This document shows, piece after piece, positions 51,562 through 60,744 of a stretch of DNA of 64,000 nucleotides. The stretch covers positions 1-64,000 of the forward strand of contig NZ_DASVSF010000078.1 in the NCBI RefSeq assembly GCF_036388275.1, written 5' to 3'. The notes below the pieces were generated by a model. It was not told the origin of the DNA, searched no databases, and worked only from the letters and a program-made list of their open reading frames with translations. This DNA comes from Longimicrobium sp. (GTDB taxonomy: Bacteria; Gemmatimonadota; Gemmatimonadetes; Longimicrobiales; Longimicrobiaceae). Positions within the stretch are counted from its first letter, which is position 1; each line of letters begins with the position of its first letter. The translations under genes and the position numbers were made by a program.

Positions 51562-53895
51562 ATGAGCCAGGCAGCACCCGCCGCTTCCACCGCCCCCGAT
51601 CCGCTGGACCGCGCCCGCGAGGAGCTGGGCCGGTACTGGGGGTACCCGGACTTTCGCCCCGGGCAGGACCAGGCCATCCGCAACATCCTGGCGGGCGGCG
51701 ACTCGCTGACCATCATGCCCACGGGGGGAGGCAAGTCGCTCTGCTTCCAGGTGCCCGCGCTGCTGCTGCCGGGGGTGACGCTGGTGGTCAGCCCCCTCAT
51801 CTCCCTGATGAAGGACCAGGTCGACAACCTGGAGGCGGCGGGGGTGCCGGCCACCTTCGTCAACTCCACGCTGGGCCAGGGCGAGATGAACGCCCGGCTC
51901 GACGCGGCGCGCCGGGGCGAGGTGAAGCTGCTGTACGTGGCCCCGGAACGCTTCGACGCCGAAGGCTTCCGCCACCGCCTGGCCGACATCCCCGTCTCGC
52001 TCCTGGCGGTGGACGAGGCGCACTGCGTCTCCGAATGGGGGCACGACTTCCGCCCGTCGTACCTGCGCCTGGGCGAGGTGCGCACGCTGCTGGGCGGCCC
52101 GCCCGTGGCCGCGCTGACCGCCACGGCCACCCCCGAGGTGCGCGACGACATCGTCCGCCAGCTGAAGCTGCGCGAGCCCCGGGTCCTGGTCACCGGCTTC
52201 GACCGGCGCAACCTGGTGTGGCACGTGCTGCAGGCCAAGAGCGACTCCGAAAAGGACCGGCTGCTGCTGAAGCTGCTGAAGGGGCGCGACGGATCGGCCA
52301 TCGTCTACGCCTCTACGCGCAAGGCGGTCGACGCCCTGACGGCGCTGCTGAACGGGGTGGGAACGCGGACGGTGGGGTACCACGCCGGGCTGCCGGACCG
52401 CGACCGCAAGCGCATCCAGGAGGAGTTCATGACCGGCAAGGTGCGGGTGGTGGTGGCCACCAACGCCTTCGGCATGGGCATCGACAAGCCCGACGTGCGC
52501 ATCGTGGTGCACTACAACCTTCCCGGCAACCTCGAGGCGTACTACCAGGAGGCCGGGCGCGCCGGCCGCGACGGGGGCGACAGCGACTGCGTGCTCCTGC
52601 ACGCCTTCCGCGACAAGTTCACGCACGAGTACTTCATCAACTCGGCGTATCCTCCCCGCAAGTCGGTGGAGGCCGCCATGAAGGCGCTGCGCGAGCGTGC
52701 CGACCGCGACGGGCTGTACGACCTGCCCGTGGCCGCGCTGGCGAACACGGTGGCGGCCATCGACGACGAGCGGCAAGCCGCCTCGGCGGTGCGCGTGCTG
52801 GAGCAGTTCGGGCTGGTGCGGCAAACGTACGGCAACGGCCCCCGCCCGGTGCGCGTGCGCCTGCTGGCCCGCCCCGATCGCATCTCCCGCGAGCTGGCGG
52901 AGCGGCCCGACGAGCTGCAGATGCTGCGCGGCTTGTGGCGCGCCGCGCGCGGCGAGGCCATCTACCGCGGCGTGGAGCTGGACTGGCGGGCGCTGGACGG
53001 CGCGGCGGGCGGGCGGAGCCGGGCGGCGCCGCTGCTGGACGCGCTGCAGGACGAGGGCTTCGTCGAATGGCGCCCGCTGACGGGAGAGGGCACCTGGGTG
53101 CTGGACCGCGCCACGCCCGTGCACAAGCTGGCGGTGGACTGGCGCGCGCTGGACGAGCGCAAGCGGCGCGAGCTGGGCAAGCTGCGGCAGATGCAGAACT
53201 ACGCCTACGCCGAAGGATGCCGGCGCGGCTACGTCCTGCGCTACTTCGGCGACCCCGCGGCCATGGACCACTGCGGGGCGTGCGACAACTGCCTGGGGCA
53301 GAAGCCCATGGCCTCGGTGGACCCCACGGACGCGGGTGACCGGGCCATGCCGCGCCGGGGCAAGGTGCCGCGGGCCGACCGCGTGCGCGACGCCCTGCTG
53401 ACGCTGCGCCGCGAGCTGGCGGCCCGGGAAAGCGTGCCCGAGGGGATGGTGTTCAGCGACGCGGTGATCGATGCGCTGGTGGAGGCGCGCCCCCGCCGCC
53501 CCGAGGGGCTGCTGAAGGTGGAGGGCGTGGCCCGTCCACTTGCGGAGCGCTACGGCGCGGGCATCCTGCGGGCGATTTCCGGGGCGCTGGACCAGTACCG
53601 CGACCGTGGCGGGAAGGGCGACGCCTTCGAGCGCGCCGCGCCGTCCGGGACGGCGCCGGCGGCCCCGCCCAGCGTGGAGCAGCGGCAGCTATACGCGAAG
53701 CTGCGGGAACTGCGGACCTCGCTGGCCCGGGAAGAGGAGGTGCCCGCCTTCTGCGTCTTCGCCGACCGCACCCTGGTGGAGATCGCCAGGCGCCATCCGC
53801 GCAACGAAACGGAGATGCTGGCGGTGCCCGGAGTCGGGCCGGGAAAGATGCAGAAATACGGCCCGGCGTTTCTCGAAATCCTGCGCGGCGACTGA
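51562..53895 (+). CDS. recQ: ATP-dependent DNA helicase RecQ
   Basis: A 777-residue superfamily 2 helicase that unwinds recombination and repair intermediates 3-prime to 5-prime. Motifs in order: motif 0 FRPGQDQAI, motif I MPTGGGKSL, motif Ia VVSPLISLM, DEAH-box variant VDEAHCVSEWGHDFR, motif III ALTATAT, motif V ATNAFGMGIDKPDV and motif VI YYQEAGRAGRDG. The RQC zinc site has its four Cys (EGC, DHCGACDNC, residues about 550-577). Two HRDC domains follow (about 610-680 and 705-775), more than the single one of E. coli. Divergent from the RiPP operon. Confidence 0.96.
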   Translation: MSQAAPAASTAPDPLDRAREELGRYWGYPDFRPGQDQAIRNILAGGDSLTIMPTGGGKSLCFQVPALLLPGVTLVVSPLISLMKDQVDNLEAAGVPATFVNSTLGQGEMNARLDAARRGEVKLLYVAPERFDAEGFRHRLADIPVSLLAVDEAHCVSEWGHDFRPSYLRLGEVRTLLGGPPVAALTATATPEVRDDIVRQLKLREPRVLVTGFDRRNLVWHVLQAKSDSEKDRLLLKLLKGRDGSAIVYASTRKAVDALTALLNGVGTRTVGYHAGLPDRDRKRIQEEFMTGKVRVVVATNAFGMGIDKPDVRIVVHYNLPGNLEAYYQEAGRAGRDGGDSDCVLLHAFRDKFTHEYFINSAYPPRKSVEAAMKALRERADRDGLYDLPVAALANTVAAIDDERQAASAVRVLEQFGLVRQTYGNGPRPVRVRLLARPDRISRELAERPDELQMLRGLWRAARGEAIYRGVELDWRALDGAAGGRSRAAPLLDALQDEGFVEWRPLTGEGTWVLDRATPVHKLAVDWRALDERKRRELGKLRQMQNYAYAEGCRRGYVLRYFGDPAAMDHCGACDNCLGQKPMASVDPTDAGDRAMPRRGKVPRADRVRDALLTLRRELAARESVPEGMVFSDAVIDALVEARPRRPEGLLKVEGVARPLAERYGAGILRAISGALDQYRDRGGKGDAFERAAPSGTAPAAPPSVEQRQLYAKLRELRTSLAREEEVPAFCVFADRTLVEIARRHPRNETEMLAVPGVGPGKMQKYGPAFLEILRGD

Positions 53896-53937
53896 GCGGC
53901 GCTAGTCCGTGGTCCGCGCCGCTCCCCCGGGGCCACC

Positions 53938-53966
53938 TTTCCCAACCTCCCATTCGCTGCTACATT
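53938..53966 (+). promoter_or_regulatory. Candidate promoter of the acyl-CoA dehydrogenase gene
   Basis: TTTCCC (53938-53943), 17 bases and TACATT (53961-53966), 85 bases before the ATG at 54052. A motif match of modest strength. Confidence 0.35.
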
Positions 53967-54051
53967 CCCCCGGTTTAGCACAAGGGTCCGGGCGCGGAAT
54001 TCCGCGTCCCACAACGACAAACGACTGCATCGCGGGACTGCGGAACCACCC

Positions 54052-55263
54052 ATGGAACGGTACTTCGACGAGAACCACCTGATGATCCGCGACATGGTGC
54101 GCGAGTTCGCCCAGAACGAAATCGCGCCCGTCGCGGGCGAGCTGGACCAGGCGTCGGAGTTTCCCTGGGAGAACGTCGCCAAGATGTCGGAGCTGGGGCT
54201 GCTGGGCGTGCCCTGGCCCGAGGAGATCGGCGGGGCGGGGATGGACGGCATCGCCTACATGATCGCCATCCACGAGCTCGCCAAGGTCGACGCGTCGCAC
54301 GCCATCACCATCTCGGCGCACACCACGCTGGGCACCTCGCCCATCATGAACTTCGGGACCGAGGAGCAGAAGCAGCGCTTCGTCCCGCACCTGGCCTCGG
54401 GGAAGGTGCTCGGCGGCTTCGGGCTCACCGAGCCGGGGGCGGGCAGCGACGCGGGGGGCACCCAGACCACGGCCGTCAAGGCCGACGGCGGGTGGATCCT
54501 GAACGGCAGCAAGATCTTCATCACGCACGCGGGCGTCGGCGAGATCTTCGTGGCCACGGCGGTGACGGACCGCGAGAAGGGTACCAAGGGCATCACCTCG
54601 TTCATCGTCACCAAGCCGACCACCGACCTGGAGCGGGCGCGCGAAGTGGGCGTGGGGCACAGCGACGAGCTGGCCTTCATCGAGGGCGTGCGCGCGGGGA
54701 AGAAGGAAGACAAGATGGGGTGGCGCGCCTCCGACACCCGCGAGCTGGTCTTCGAGAACGCCTTCGTCCCCGACGAGAACGTGCTGGGCGAGGTGGGGAT
54801 GGGCTTCATCAACTTCATGAAGACGCTCGACGCCGGACGCATCGGCATCGGGGCGCTTTCGCTGGGCATCGCCGAGGGCGCGTACGAGCAGTCGGTGAAG
54901 TACGCGGCCGAGCGGCACCAGTTCGGCAAGCCCATCGCCGAGTTCCAGGGCATCCAGTTCATGCTGGCCGACATGGCGACGGAGATCGAGGCGTCCAAGC
55001 ACCTCGTCTACCACGCGGCCTGGCTCAAGGAGCAGGGAAAGCCGTACACCCGCGAGGCGTCGATGGCCAAGCTGTTCGCCTCCGAATGCGCCATGCGCAC
55101 CACCACCAGGGCGGTGCAGATCCACGGCGGATACGGCTACACCAAGGAATACCCGGTGGAGCGCATGATGCGCGACGCCAAGATCTGCGAGATCGGGGAG
55201 GGGACCAGCGAAATCCAGCGGATGGTGATCGCCCGGGGCCTTCTCCGCGAGCTCTCCCACTGA
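54052..55263 (+). CDS. Acyl-CoA dehydrogenase
   Basis: A 403-residue FAD enzyme of beta-oxidation or branched-chain amino-acid breakdown. The full chain is collinear with short-chain/butyryl-type members: N-terminal helical domain, middle beta domain with GFGLTEPGAGSDAGG and a substrate-binding segment, and C-terminal helices with the FAD contact QIHGGYGYTKEYPVERMM and the catalytic base Glu in EIGEGTSEIQR. Odd point: between GHSDELAF and GWRASDTREL, about 15 residues (IEGVRAGKKEDKM) depart from the usual loop. It could act downstream of the 2-oxoacid dehydrogenase at 32-36 kb, but the two are unlinked. Confidence 0.93.
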   Translation: MERYFDENHLMIRDMVREFAQNEIAPVAGELDQASEFPWENVAKMSELGLLGVPWPEEIGGAGMDGIAYMIAIHELAKVDASHAITISAHTTLGTSPIMNFGTEEQKQRFVPHLASGKVLGGFGLTEPGAGSDAGGTQTTAVKADGGWILNGSKIFITHAGVGEIFVATAVTDREKGTKGITSFIVTKPTTDLERAREVGVGHSDELAFIEGVRAGKKEDKMGWRASDTRELVFENAFVPDENVLGEVGMGFINFMKTLDAGRIGIGALSLGIAEGAYEQSVKYAAERHQFGKPIAEFQGIQFMLADMATEIEASKHLVYHAAWLKEQGKPYTREASMAKLFASECAMRTTTRAVQIHGGYGYTKEYPVERMMRDAKICEIGEGTSEIQRMVIARGLLRELSH

Positions 55264-55420
55264 CCGGCGGGCCGCCGCCGCGGCACCTTCGCGGCGCGGC
55301 CCTTTGCAGAGGACCGATGCACATCCACAGGCGGAACGATGGGCGCGCCCGCGCCCTTCGCGGCTCCCCGCCCCCTCGTCCGGGTCTCGCCCGGCCGTGC
55401 CTTCGCGCCGCGAGGGCCGC

Positions 55421-57007
55421 ATGAAGCGCGAGATCCTGATCAACGCCACGGCCCGCGAAACGCGAGTCGCCATCCTCGAGGACGACGTCCTGGTGGAGCT
55501 GATGGTGGACCGTCCGGACGCGGCGCGCATGGTGGGCGACGTATACAAGGGGCGGGTCGAGGCCGTGCTTCCCGGCATCCAGGCCGCGTTCGTCGACATC
55601 GGCACCGAGAAGGCGGCGTTCCTTCACGTGTCCGACGTGGCGCTCGAGGACGACGACGAGGCCGAGGACGAAGAGGCGGGGGGCGACGAGGCAGCGGCTG
55701 ACGAGGGCGACGGCGACGGCGCCTCCGGCGGCAACGGCGGGGGTGGCCGGCGCTCGCGCAAGTACCCGCCCATCCAGGACATCCTGAAGAAGGGGCAGGA
55801 CCTGGTGGTGCAGGTGAGCAAGGAGCCCATCAGCACCAAGGGCCCGCGCGTCACCGCGCACATCTCGCTTCCCGGCCGCTTCCTGGTGTACATGCCCGGC
55901 TCGTCGCACGTGGGCGTGTCGCGCAAGATCGAGGACCGCGAGGAGCGCGCCCGGCTGCGCGCGCTGGCCAAGGAGATCCTTCCCGAAAAGTCGGGCGGGA
56001 TCATCGTGCGCACCGTGGGCGAGGAGCTGACGCGCGAAACCTTTCAGCGCGACCTGCAGACCCTGATGGGCACCTGGGCGCAGATCAAGAAGAAGGCGAA
56101 CAAGTCGCGCGGGCCCACGGCCATCCACCGCGAGGCCAAGCTCACGGCGGGGATCATCCGCGACCTGTTCTCGCAGAAGGTCGACTCGCTGACGGTGGAC
56201 ACGAAGATCGCCTTCGACGAGATCCGCGCCTACCTGGAGCAGGTGGACCCGTCGCTGGTGGAGCGCGTGCACCTGTACGACGACCCCAAGCCCCTCTTCG
56301 ACGCGTACGACCTGGAGCGCGAGATCCGCGACGCCTTCCAGCGGCGGGTGAACCTGCCTTCCGGCGGCTACATCATCGTGGAGCCCACCGAGGCGCTGGT
56401 CAGCATCGACGTCAACACGGGGCGGTACACGGGAAAGAAGGACCCCGAAAAGACCATCCTGAAGACCAACGTCGATGCCGCGCGCGAGATCGCGCGGCAG
56501 CTGAGGCTGCGCGACGTGGGCGGCATCATCGTCTGCGACTTCATCGACATGGAGTCCAAGGCCAACCGCGAGAAGGTGCTGCAGGAGCTGCGGCAGTGCC
56601 TTTCCCGCGACCGGGCGCGCACCAAGGCGTTCCAGGTGAGCGAGCTGGGGCTGATCGAGATGACGCGCCAGCGGGTGCGCCCCTCGCTGTACCACACGCA
56701 GACGGCGGCCTGCCCCACCTGCGCCGGCACGGGGCGGATCTTTACCCCCGAGACGGTGGTGCGCCGGATCGAGCGAGCCATCCGCCGCGCCGCCGCCGAG
56801 GGCAAGGAGCGCCAGCTGACGGTGCGGGTTCACCCCGAGGTCGCGCTCTTCGTGCTGGAGCAGGAGCCACGCTTTCTGCGCACGCTCGAAGGCTCGCTGA
56901 AGATGACGCTGGCCATGCGCGACGACCCCCTGCTGCACCCGGACGAGATCAAGCTGATGGCCACGGCGACCCAGCAGGACGTGTCGCAGCGCTTCAACCT
57001 GGGCTAA
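55421..57007 (+). CDS. rng: Ribonuclease G/E family endoribonuclease
   Basis: A 528-residue single-strand endoribonuclease for rRNA and mRNA maturation. The N-terminal S1 domain (about 35-125) is interrupted by a very acidic insert (roughly residues 70-110, DDDEAEDEE and DEGDGDG). Then come the 5-prime-sensor and RNase H-like parts, and the DNase I-like catalytic region with Asp in VSIDVNTGR and Asp in CDFIDMESKANR. The zinc link CPTCAGTG near 433 allows dimer/tetramer formation. RNase G size, without the long RNase E scaffold tail. In many bacteria it precedes rplU and rpmA; here a lipoprotein gene lies between. Confidence 0.94.
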   Translation: MKREILINATARETRVAILEDDVLVELMVDRPDAARMVGDVYKGRVEAVLPGIQAAFVDIGTEKAAFLHVSDVALEDDDEAEDEEAGGDEAAADEGDGDGASGGNGGGGRRSRKYPPIQDILKKGQDLVVQVSKEPISTKGPRVTAHISLPGRFLVYMPGSSHVGVSRKIEDREERARLRALAKEILPEKSGGIIVRTVGEELTRETFQRDLQTLMGTWAQIKKKANKSRGPTAIHREAKLTAGIIRDLFSQKVDSLTVDTKIAFDEIRAYLEQVDPSLVERVHLYDDPKPLFDAYDLEREIRDAFQRRVNLPSGGYIIVEPTEALVSIDVNTGRYTGKKDPEKTILKTNVDAAREIARQLRLRDVGGIIVCDFIDMESKANREKVLQELRQCLSRDRARTKAFQVSELGLIEMTRQRVRPSLYHTQTAACPTCAGTGRIFTPETVVRRIERAIRRAAAEGKERQLTVRVHPEVALFVLEQEPRFLRTLEGSLKMTLAMRDDPLLHPDEIKLMATATQQDVSQRFNLG

Positions 57008-57029
57008 GCGCAGGCCGCGCAGGCAGGTA

Positions 57030-57058
57030 GCGCCCGGGGGCATTCCGCCTCCGGGCGC
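57030..57058 (+). terminator. Hairpin after RNase G
   Basis: GCGCCCGGGGG pairs with CCTCCGGGCGC (one G-T pair) across CATTCCG, 23 bases after the stop. Confidence 0.6.
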
Positions 57059-57176
57059 GCGCCGTTAGATTCGTCATCGTGCCGCCGCCCGCCCCCCGGG
57101 CCGCGGCGCGTGCGTTCCCCAGCCCGGCCGCTCCCGTTCCGTGCGGCTGGCCCGACCCTTCCTCGCGAGGTTCTCC

Positions 57177-58544
57177 GTGGCACTCACGTTCATCCGCCGC
57201 TTTTCGCCGCGCCCGCTGGGCGCGGCCGTGGCCCTGCTGCTGGCCGCGGGGTGCAAGGACGGCACCGGCCCCGATCCCGAGGTGCCCCTCAAGCCCACCT
57301 TCACCGTTCCGGCCGACGCGCTGGCCGCGCTGGACTGCACCGCCAACGTGGCGGGCGCGAGCGTTTCCTGCACCCCGGTGTCGGGCGCGGCGGCGCACGT
57401 GCAGTTCTCCGCCGCCAACGTCACCTCGTCCGGAGGCGTCTTCGGCTTCGACGCGGCGGTGAAGAACCTGCTCGTCTTCAAGCTGGGCACCGCGGGCGGC
57501 GCCCCCGCCGAGGGCATCCAGGTGTATCTGGCCGCGGGCCCCACGGCGTCGGCGGGCACCGGCGCGGTGGACGCGCGCAACGGCCAGGCGCGCACGGTGG
57601 AGGGCAAGCAGCAGGCGTTCTTCCAGTACGGCCAGGTGCTCGCCCTGAACGAGACGGCGTCACAGCGCTGGGAGTTCACCGTGGCGAACAAGGTGACGGC
57701 GTTCACCTTCCGGGTGTACGTGCAGGCCGCGAAGATGCCCGTGGTATTGTTCGACCGCGTGGTGGCCGGCAACCGCGACCTGTACCGGGTGGCCCTCGAC
57801 GGCAGCGACCTGGTTCGCCTGACGACCCACGTCGCCGAGGACATGAACCCCACCTCCGGCGGCGGCACGGTGGTGTTCACCAGCTTCCGCAACGGCAACG
57901 CCGAGCTGTATTCCATGCCGCTCGTGGGCGGGGCCGAGACGCGGCTGACCACCACGGCGGCGTTCGAGACGGAGCCCGCGCTGAACCGCGAGGGAACGCG
58001 CCTGGCCTACTCCTACGACGCCAGCGGCGTTTCTAAGGTGTTCGTGGCCGCTGCCAACGGCACCGGCGCCACGCGGGCCGCCGCGAACAGCTTCGGTTTC
58101 GGCGGGGCGCCCGAGGCGTCGCCGGCCTGGTTTCCCGGGGCGGACCGCCTGGCCCTGGTGGGAACGCCCAACGGGACCGCCGACGTGTTCGACCTGGCGG
58201 CGCCGGGGGCCATGCCCTCGCTGATTCGCGGCGGCGAAAGCGCCGAGGTCACGCCCGCGTTCAGCCCCGACGGAAAGTTCCTTTCCTACTCGTCGAACGC
58301 GCCGGGCAACGCCGAGCTGTTCGTGCTGACCCTGGCCGGCGGCGCCGTCACCCGGCTGACCGACCGCGCGGGAAGCGACGCGTCGGGCACCTGGACGCCT
58401 GACGGCCGCATCGTGTACCTGGCCTACACCGCCACGGGCAACGAGCTGCGCTGGGTGAACCCCGCCGGGGGCGCGAGCGGGCTGATCCTGAGCGGCGGCG
58501 CCAGCGCCACGCCGGTGTTGCGGCCCTTCGCGGTGCCGTTCTGA
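57177..58544 (+). CDS. Lipoprotein: shared N-terminal module plus TolB-like propeller
   Basis: A 455-residue lipoprotein. GTG 57177 preferred because GAGG lies seven bases upstream and it yields a compact signal with lipobox LAAGC; GTG 57141 would add 12 residues. Residues about 45-200 form a module beginning LDCTANVAGASVSC that aligns with residues about 45-200 of the giant protein at 61079 (same LDCT start, NLL, EGIQVY against EGVRVFF, a Q-Y core, LNET against EPNE, and a closing FTFRVYVQA). Residues about 205-440 hold beta-propeller WD40-like TolB repeats (NPTSGGGTVVFTS, EPALNREGTRLAYS, TPAFSPDGKFLSYS). Role unknown; likely surface binding. Confidence 0.8.
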   Translation: MALTFIRRFSPRPLGAAVALLLAAGCKDGTGPDPEVPLKPTFTVPADALAALDCTANVAGASVSCTPVSGAAAHVQFSAANVTSSGGVFGFDAAVKNLLVFKLGTAGGAPAEGIQVYLAAGPTASAGTGAVDARNGQARTVEGKQQAFFQYGQVLALNETASQRWEFTVANKVTAFTFRVYVQAAKMPVVLFDRVVAGNRDLYRVALDGSDLVRLTTHVAEDMNPTSGGGTVVFTSFRNGNAELYSMPLVGGAETRLTTTAAFETEPALNREGTRLAYSYDASGVSKVFVAAANGTGATRAAANSFGFGGAPEASPAWFPGADRLALVGTPNGTADVFDLAAPGAMPSLIRGGESAEVTPAFSPDGKFLSYSSNAPGNAELFVLTLAGGAVTRLTDRAGSDASGTWTPDGRIVYLAYTATGNELRWVNPAGGASGLILSGGASATPVLRPFAVPF

Positions 58545-58580
58545 CCCGCCGCGGGCCGGGGAGTCCCGGCCCGCCACGCC

Positions 58581-58609
58581 TTGACACCCGGGGTGTTTGG
58601 GGCGATATT
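58581..58609 (+). promoter_or_regulatory. Promoter of the rplU-rpmA operon
   Basis: A perfect TTGACA (58581-58586), 17 bases and GATATT (58604-58609). The start of rplU is 60 bases further on. One of the best promoter matches in the window, as expected for ribosomal genes. Confidence 0.65.
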
Positions 58610-58669
58610 GCTCGTCTTGTGTTGTTTTTTGGAGAACGGGCCAAGTCCGTGCAACGGGGTTCCAACGAC

Positions 58670-58984
58670 ATGTACGCCATCATCCGCACCGGCGGCAAGC
58701 AGTTCCGTGCCGAGCCGGGCAAGACGCTTCGCATTCCCTCCGTCGCCATCGAGCCGGGCGAAAGCCTTCGCTTCAACGACGTGCTCCTGGGCGCCGACGG
58801 CGACTCGATCAAGATCGGCGCGCCGGGCGTGAGCGGTGCGTCGGTGACGGCCGAGGTCGTACGGCACGGCAAGGGCGAGAAGATCATCATCTTCAAGCAC
58901 AAGCGGCGCAAGAACTACCGGCGCAAGCAGGGGCACCGGCAGAAGTTCACTGAGGTTCGCGTCAACGAGATCAACCTCGGCTAA
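58670..58984 (+). CDS. rplU: 50S ribosomal protein L21
   Basis: A 104-residue ribosomal protein, full length. It starts YAIIRTGGKQFRAEPGKTL and ends with the Lys/Arg-rich RRKNYRRKQGHRQKFTEVRV that contacts 23S rRNA. ATG 58670 selected over an upstream start at 58619 because L21 begins MYAII. rpmA follows 15 bases later, the usual order. Confidence 0.97.
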   Translation: MYAIIRTGGKQFRAEPGKTLRIPSVAIEPGESLRFNDVLLGADGDSIKIGAPGVSGASVTAEVVRHGKGEKIIIFKHKRRKNYRRKQGHRQKFTEVRVNEINLG

Positions 58985-58999
58985 CAGGAGAGAGCAGCC

Positions 59000-59299
59000 A
59001 TGGCACATAAGAAGGGCGGCGGCTCGACCCGCAACGGGCGCGACTCGAACGCGCAGCGGCTGGGGGTCAAGCGCTTCGGTGGCGAGAAGGTTCTCGCCGG
59101 CAACATCCTGGTCCGCCAGCGCGGCACCCGCTTCCATCCGGGCGCCAACGTGGGCATCGGCAGCGACGACACGCTGTTCGCGCTCGTCGACGGCCAGGTG
59201 CAGTTCGTCCGCAAGGACAAGAAGCGTAAGTCGGTGGCGGTGCTCCCCTTTGCGGCGGAGCCCGTGGAAGCCGTCGTGGAGCTCGAGGCCGGCGACTGA
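59000..59299 (+). CDS. rpmA: 50S ribosomal protein L27
   Basis: A 99-residue ribosomal protein. The N-terminal MAHKKGGGSTRNGRDSNAQR reaches the peptidyl-transferase centre; LGVKRFGGEKVLAGNILVRQ and FVRKDKKRK follow. It lacks the cleavable N-terminal extension of Firmicutes L27. CAGGAGAGAG precedes ATG 59000. The C-terminal extension (AVLPFAAEPVEAVVELEAGD) is acidic and a little longer than in E. coli. Confidence 0.97.
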   Translation: MAHKKGGGSTRNGRDSNAQRLGVKRFGGEKVLAGNILVRQRGTRFHPGANVGIGSDDTLFALVDGQVQFVRKDKKRKSVAVLPFAAEPVEAVVELEAGD

Positions 59300-59328
59300 C
59301 GCCCGGCTTCGCCGCACGCAGGGTACGG

Positions 59329-59360
59329 GAACCGCCCCGGCAGTGATGCCGGGGCGGTTC
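59329..59360 (+). terminator. Rho-independent-type terminator of rplU-rpmA
   Basis: GAACCGCCCCGGC pairs perfectly with GCCGGGGCGGTTC across AGTGAT, followed by TTCATTT, 30 bases past the rpmA stop. Confidence 0.85.
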
Positions 59361-59505
59361 TTCATTTCCCGCGTCGCGACGGCGCGCACGTCCGCATCGG
59401 ACGCGATCGTCCCCGCACCTCGCGCGCGGGCGAGGTTCGTGCATGGGCGGGGGCGGTTTCGGCAGGATGGCTCTGCCTCCGGATCACCCGTCGCTCCAAG
59501 AACGC

Positions 59506-60744
59506 ATGACCGCGCAGCCCTCGCCCTGGCCCCCGACGTCCAGCGCCGACTTTCCCCGCATCGGCAGCCTCCCCGCGTACGTGTTCGCGGCGATCAACGC
59601 CGAAAAGCTGGAGCGCATCGCCGCGGGCCACGACGTCATCGACCTGGGGATGGGCAACCCCGACCTGGGCACCCCCGGCCACATCGTGGACGAGCTGGTG
59701 GAGCACGCGCGCAAGCCCAAGCACCACCGCTACAGCGCCTCGCGCGGCATCTACGGCCTGCGCGATGGCATGGCCGAGCACTACGCGCGGCGGTACGGCG
59801 TGACGGTGGATCCGGAGACGGAGGTGGTGGTCACCATCGGCGCCAAGGAGGGGATCGCCCACCTGATGCTGGCCCTGCTGGGCGACGGGGACACGGTGAT
59901 CGTTCCCTCGCCGGCGTACCCCATCCACCGCTACTCGGTGCTGTTCGCCGGCGGGCGCGTGCACGGGCTGCCGCTGGTGGCCGGGGCGGACGGGTTCGTG
60001 GATGGCGACGCGCTGCTGGCCGGCGTGGAGGAGGCCTGCCGCACCGTAACGCCCGCGCCCAGGCTGCTGGTGCTTTCGTTCCCCAACAACCCCACCACGC
60101 TGCAGGCGCCGCCCGGGTTCTTCGAGAACGCCGTGGAGGTGTGCCGCCGCAACCGGCTGCTGCTGGTGCACGACTTTGCCTACGCCGACTTCGGCTTCGG
60201 CGCCGAGGCGCCCAGCCTGCTGGCGGTTCCGGGGGCGAAGGAGATCGGCGTGGAGTTCTTTTCCATGTCCAAGTCGTACTGCATGGCCGGATGGCGGGTG
60301 GGGTTCTGCGTGGGGAACCCGGCCATGGTGGGGGCGCTGACACGGATCAAGAGCTACCTGGACTACGGCATCTTCGAGCCCATCCAGATCGCCGCCGCCC
60401 ACGCGTTGCGCGCGGGGCAGGAGTGCGTGGCCGAAACGCGCGAGGTATACCGGCGCCGCGCCGACGCCCTGGTCGGCGGGCTGAACGCCGCCGGCTGGCC
60501 GGTGCCCACGCCCGCGGCCACCATGTTCGTGTGGTCGCCCATCCCCGACGCGTTCAGGGAGATGGGCTCCATCGAGTTCGCCCGCCTGCTGCTGCGAGAG
60601 GCGGGCGTGGTGGTGTCGCCGGGGCTGGGCTTTGGGCCCGAGGGGGAGGGGCACGTGCGCTTCGCCCTGATCGAGCCCGAGTCGCGCCTGGCCCAGGCGG
60701 CCGAGCGCATCGGGGCGGTGCTGGGGCGGGCCGCGCCGGGATGA
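59506..60744 (+). CDS. alaC: Class I aminotransferase, AlaC-like
   Basis: A 412-residue pyridoxal-phosphate enzyme close to AlaC (glutamate-pyruvate aminotransferase). Features: FPRIGSLPAYVFAAI at the start, MGNPDLGTP near 45, SRGIYGLRDGMA, PSPAYPIHRYS, FPNNPTT near 180, HDFAYADFGF, and the PLP-binding Lys in SMSKSYCMAGWRVGF. ATG 59506 gives the same length as the E. coli enzyme; in-frame ATGs at 59443 and 59467 (the latter after GGCAGG) are possible. LL-diaminopimelate aminotransferase is a related alternative. Independent of the ribosomal operon, being behind its terminator. Confidence 0.88.
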   Translation: MTAQPSPWPPTSSADFPRIGSLPAYVFAAINAEKLERIAAGHDVIDLGMGNPDLGTPGHIVDELVEHARKPKHHRYSASRGIYGLRDGMAEHYARRYGVTVDPETEVVVTIGAKEGIAHLMLALLGDGDTVIVPSPAYPIHRYSVLFAGGRVHGLPLVAGADGFVDGDALLAGVEEACRTVTPAPRLLVLSFPNNPTTLQAPPGFFENAVEVCRRNRLLLVHDFAYADFGFGAEAPSLLAVPGAKEIGVEFFSMSKSYCMAGWRVGFCVGNPAMVGALTRIKSYLDYGIFEPIQIAAAHALRAGQECVAETREVYRRRADALVGGLNAAGWPVPTPAATMFVWSPIPDAFREMGSIEFARLLLREAGVVVSPGLGFGPEGEGHVRFALIEPESRLAQAAERIGAVLGRAAPG

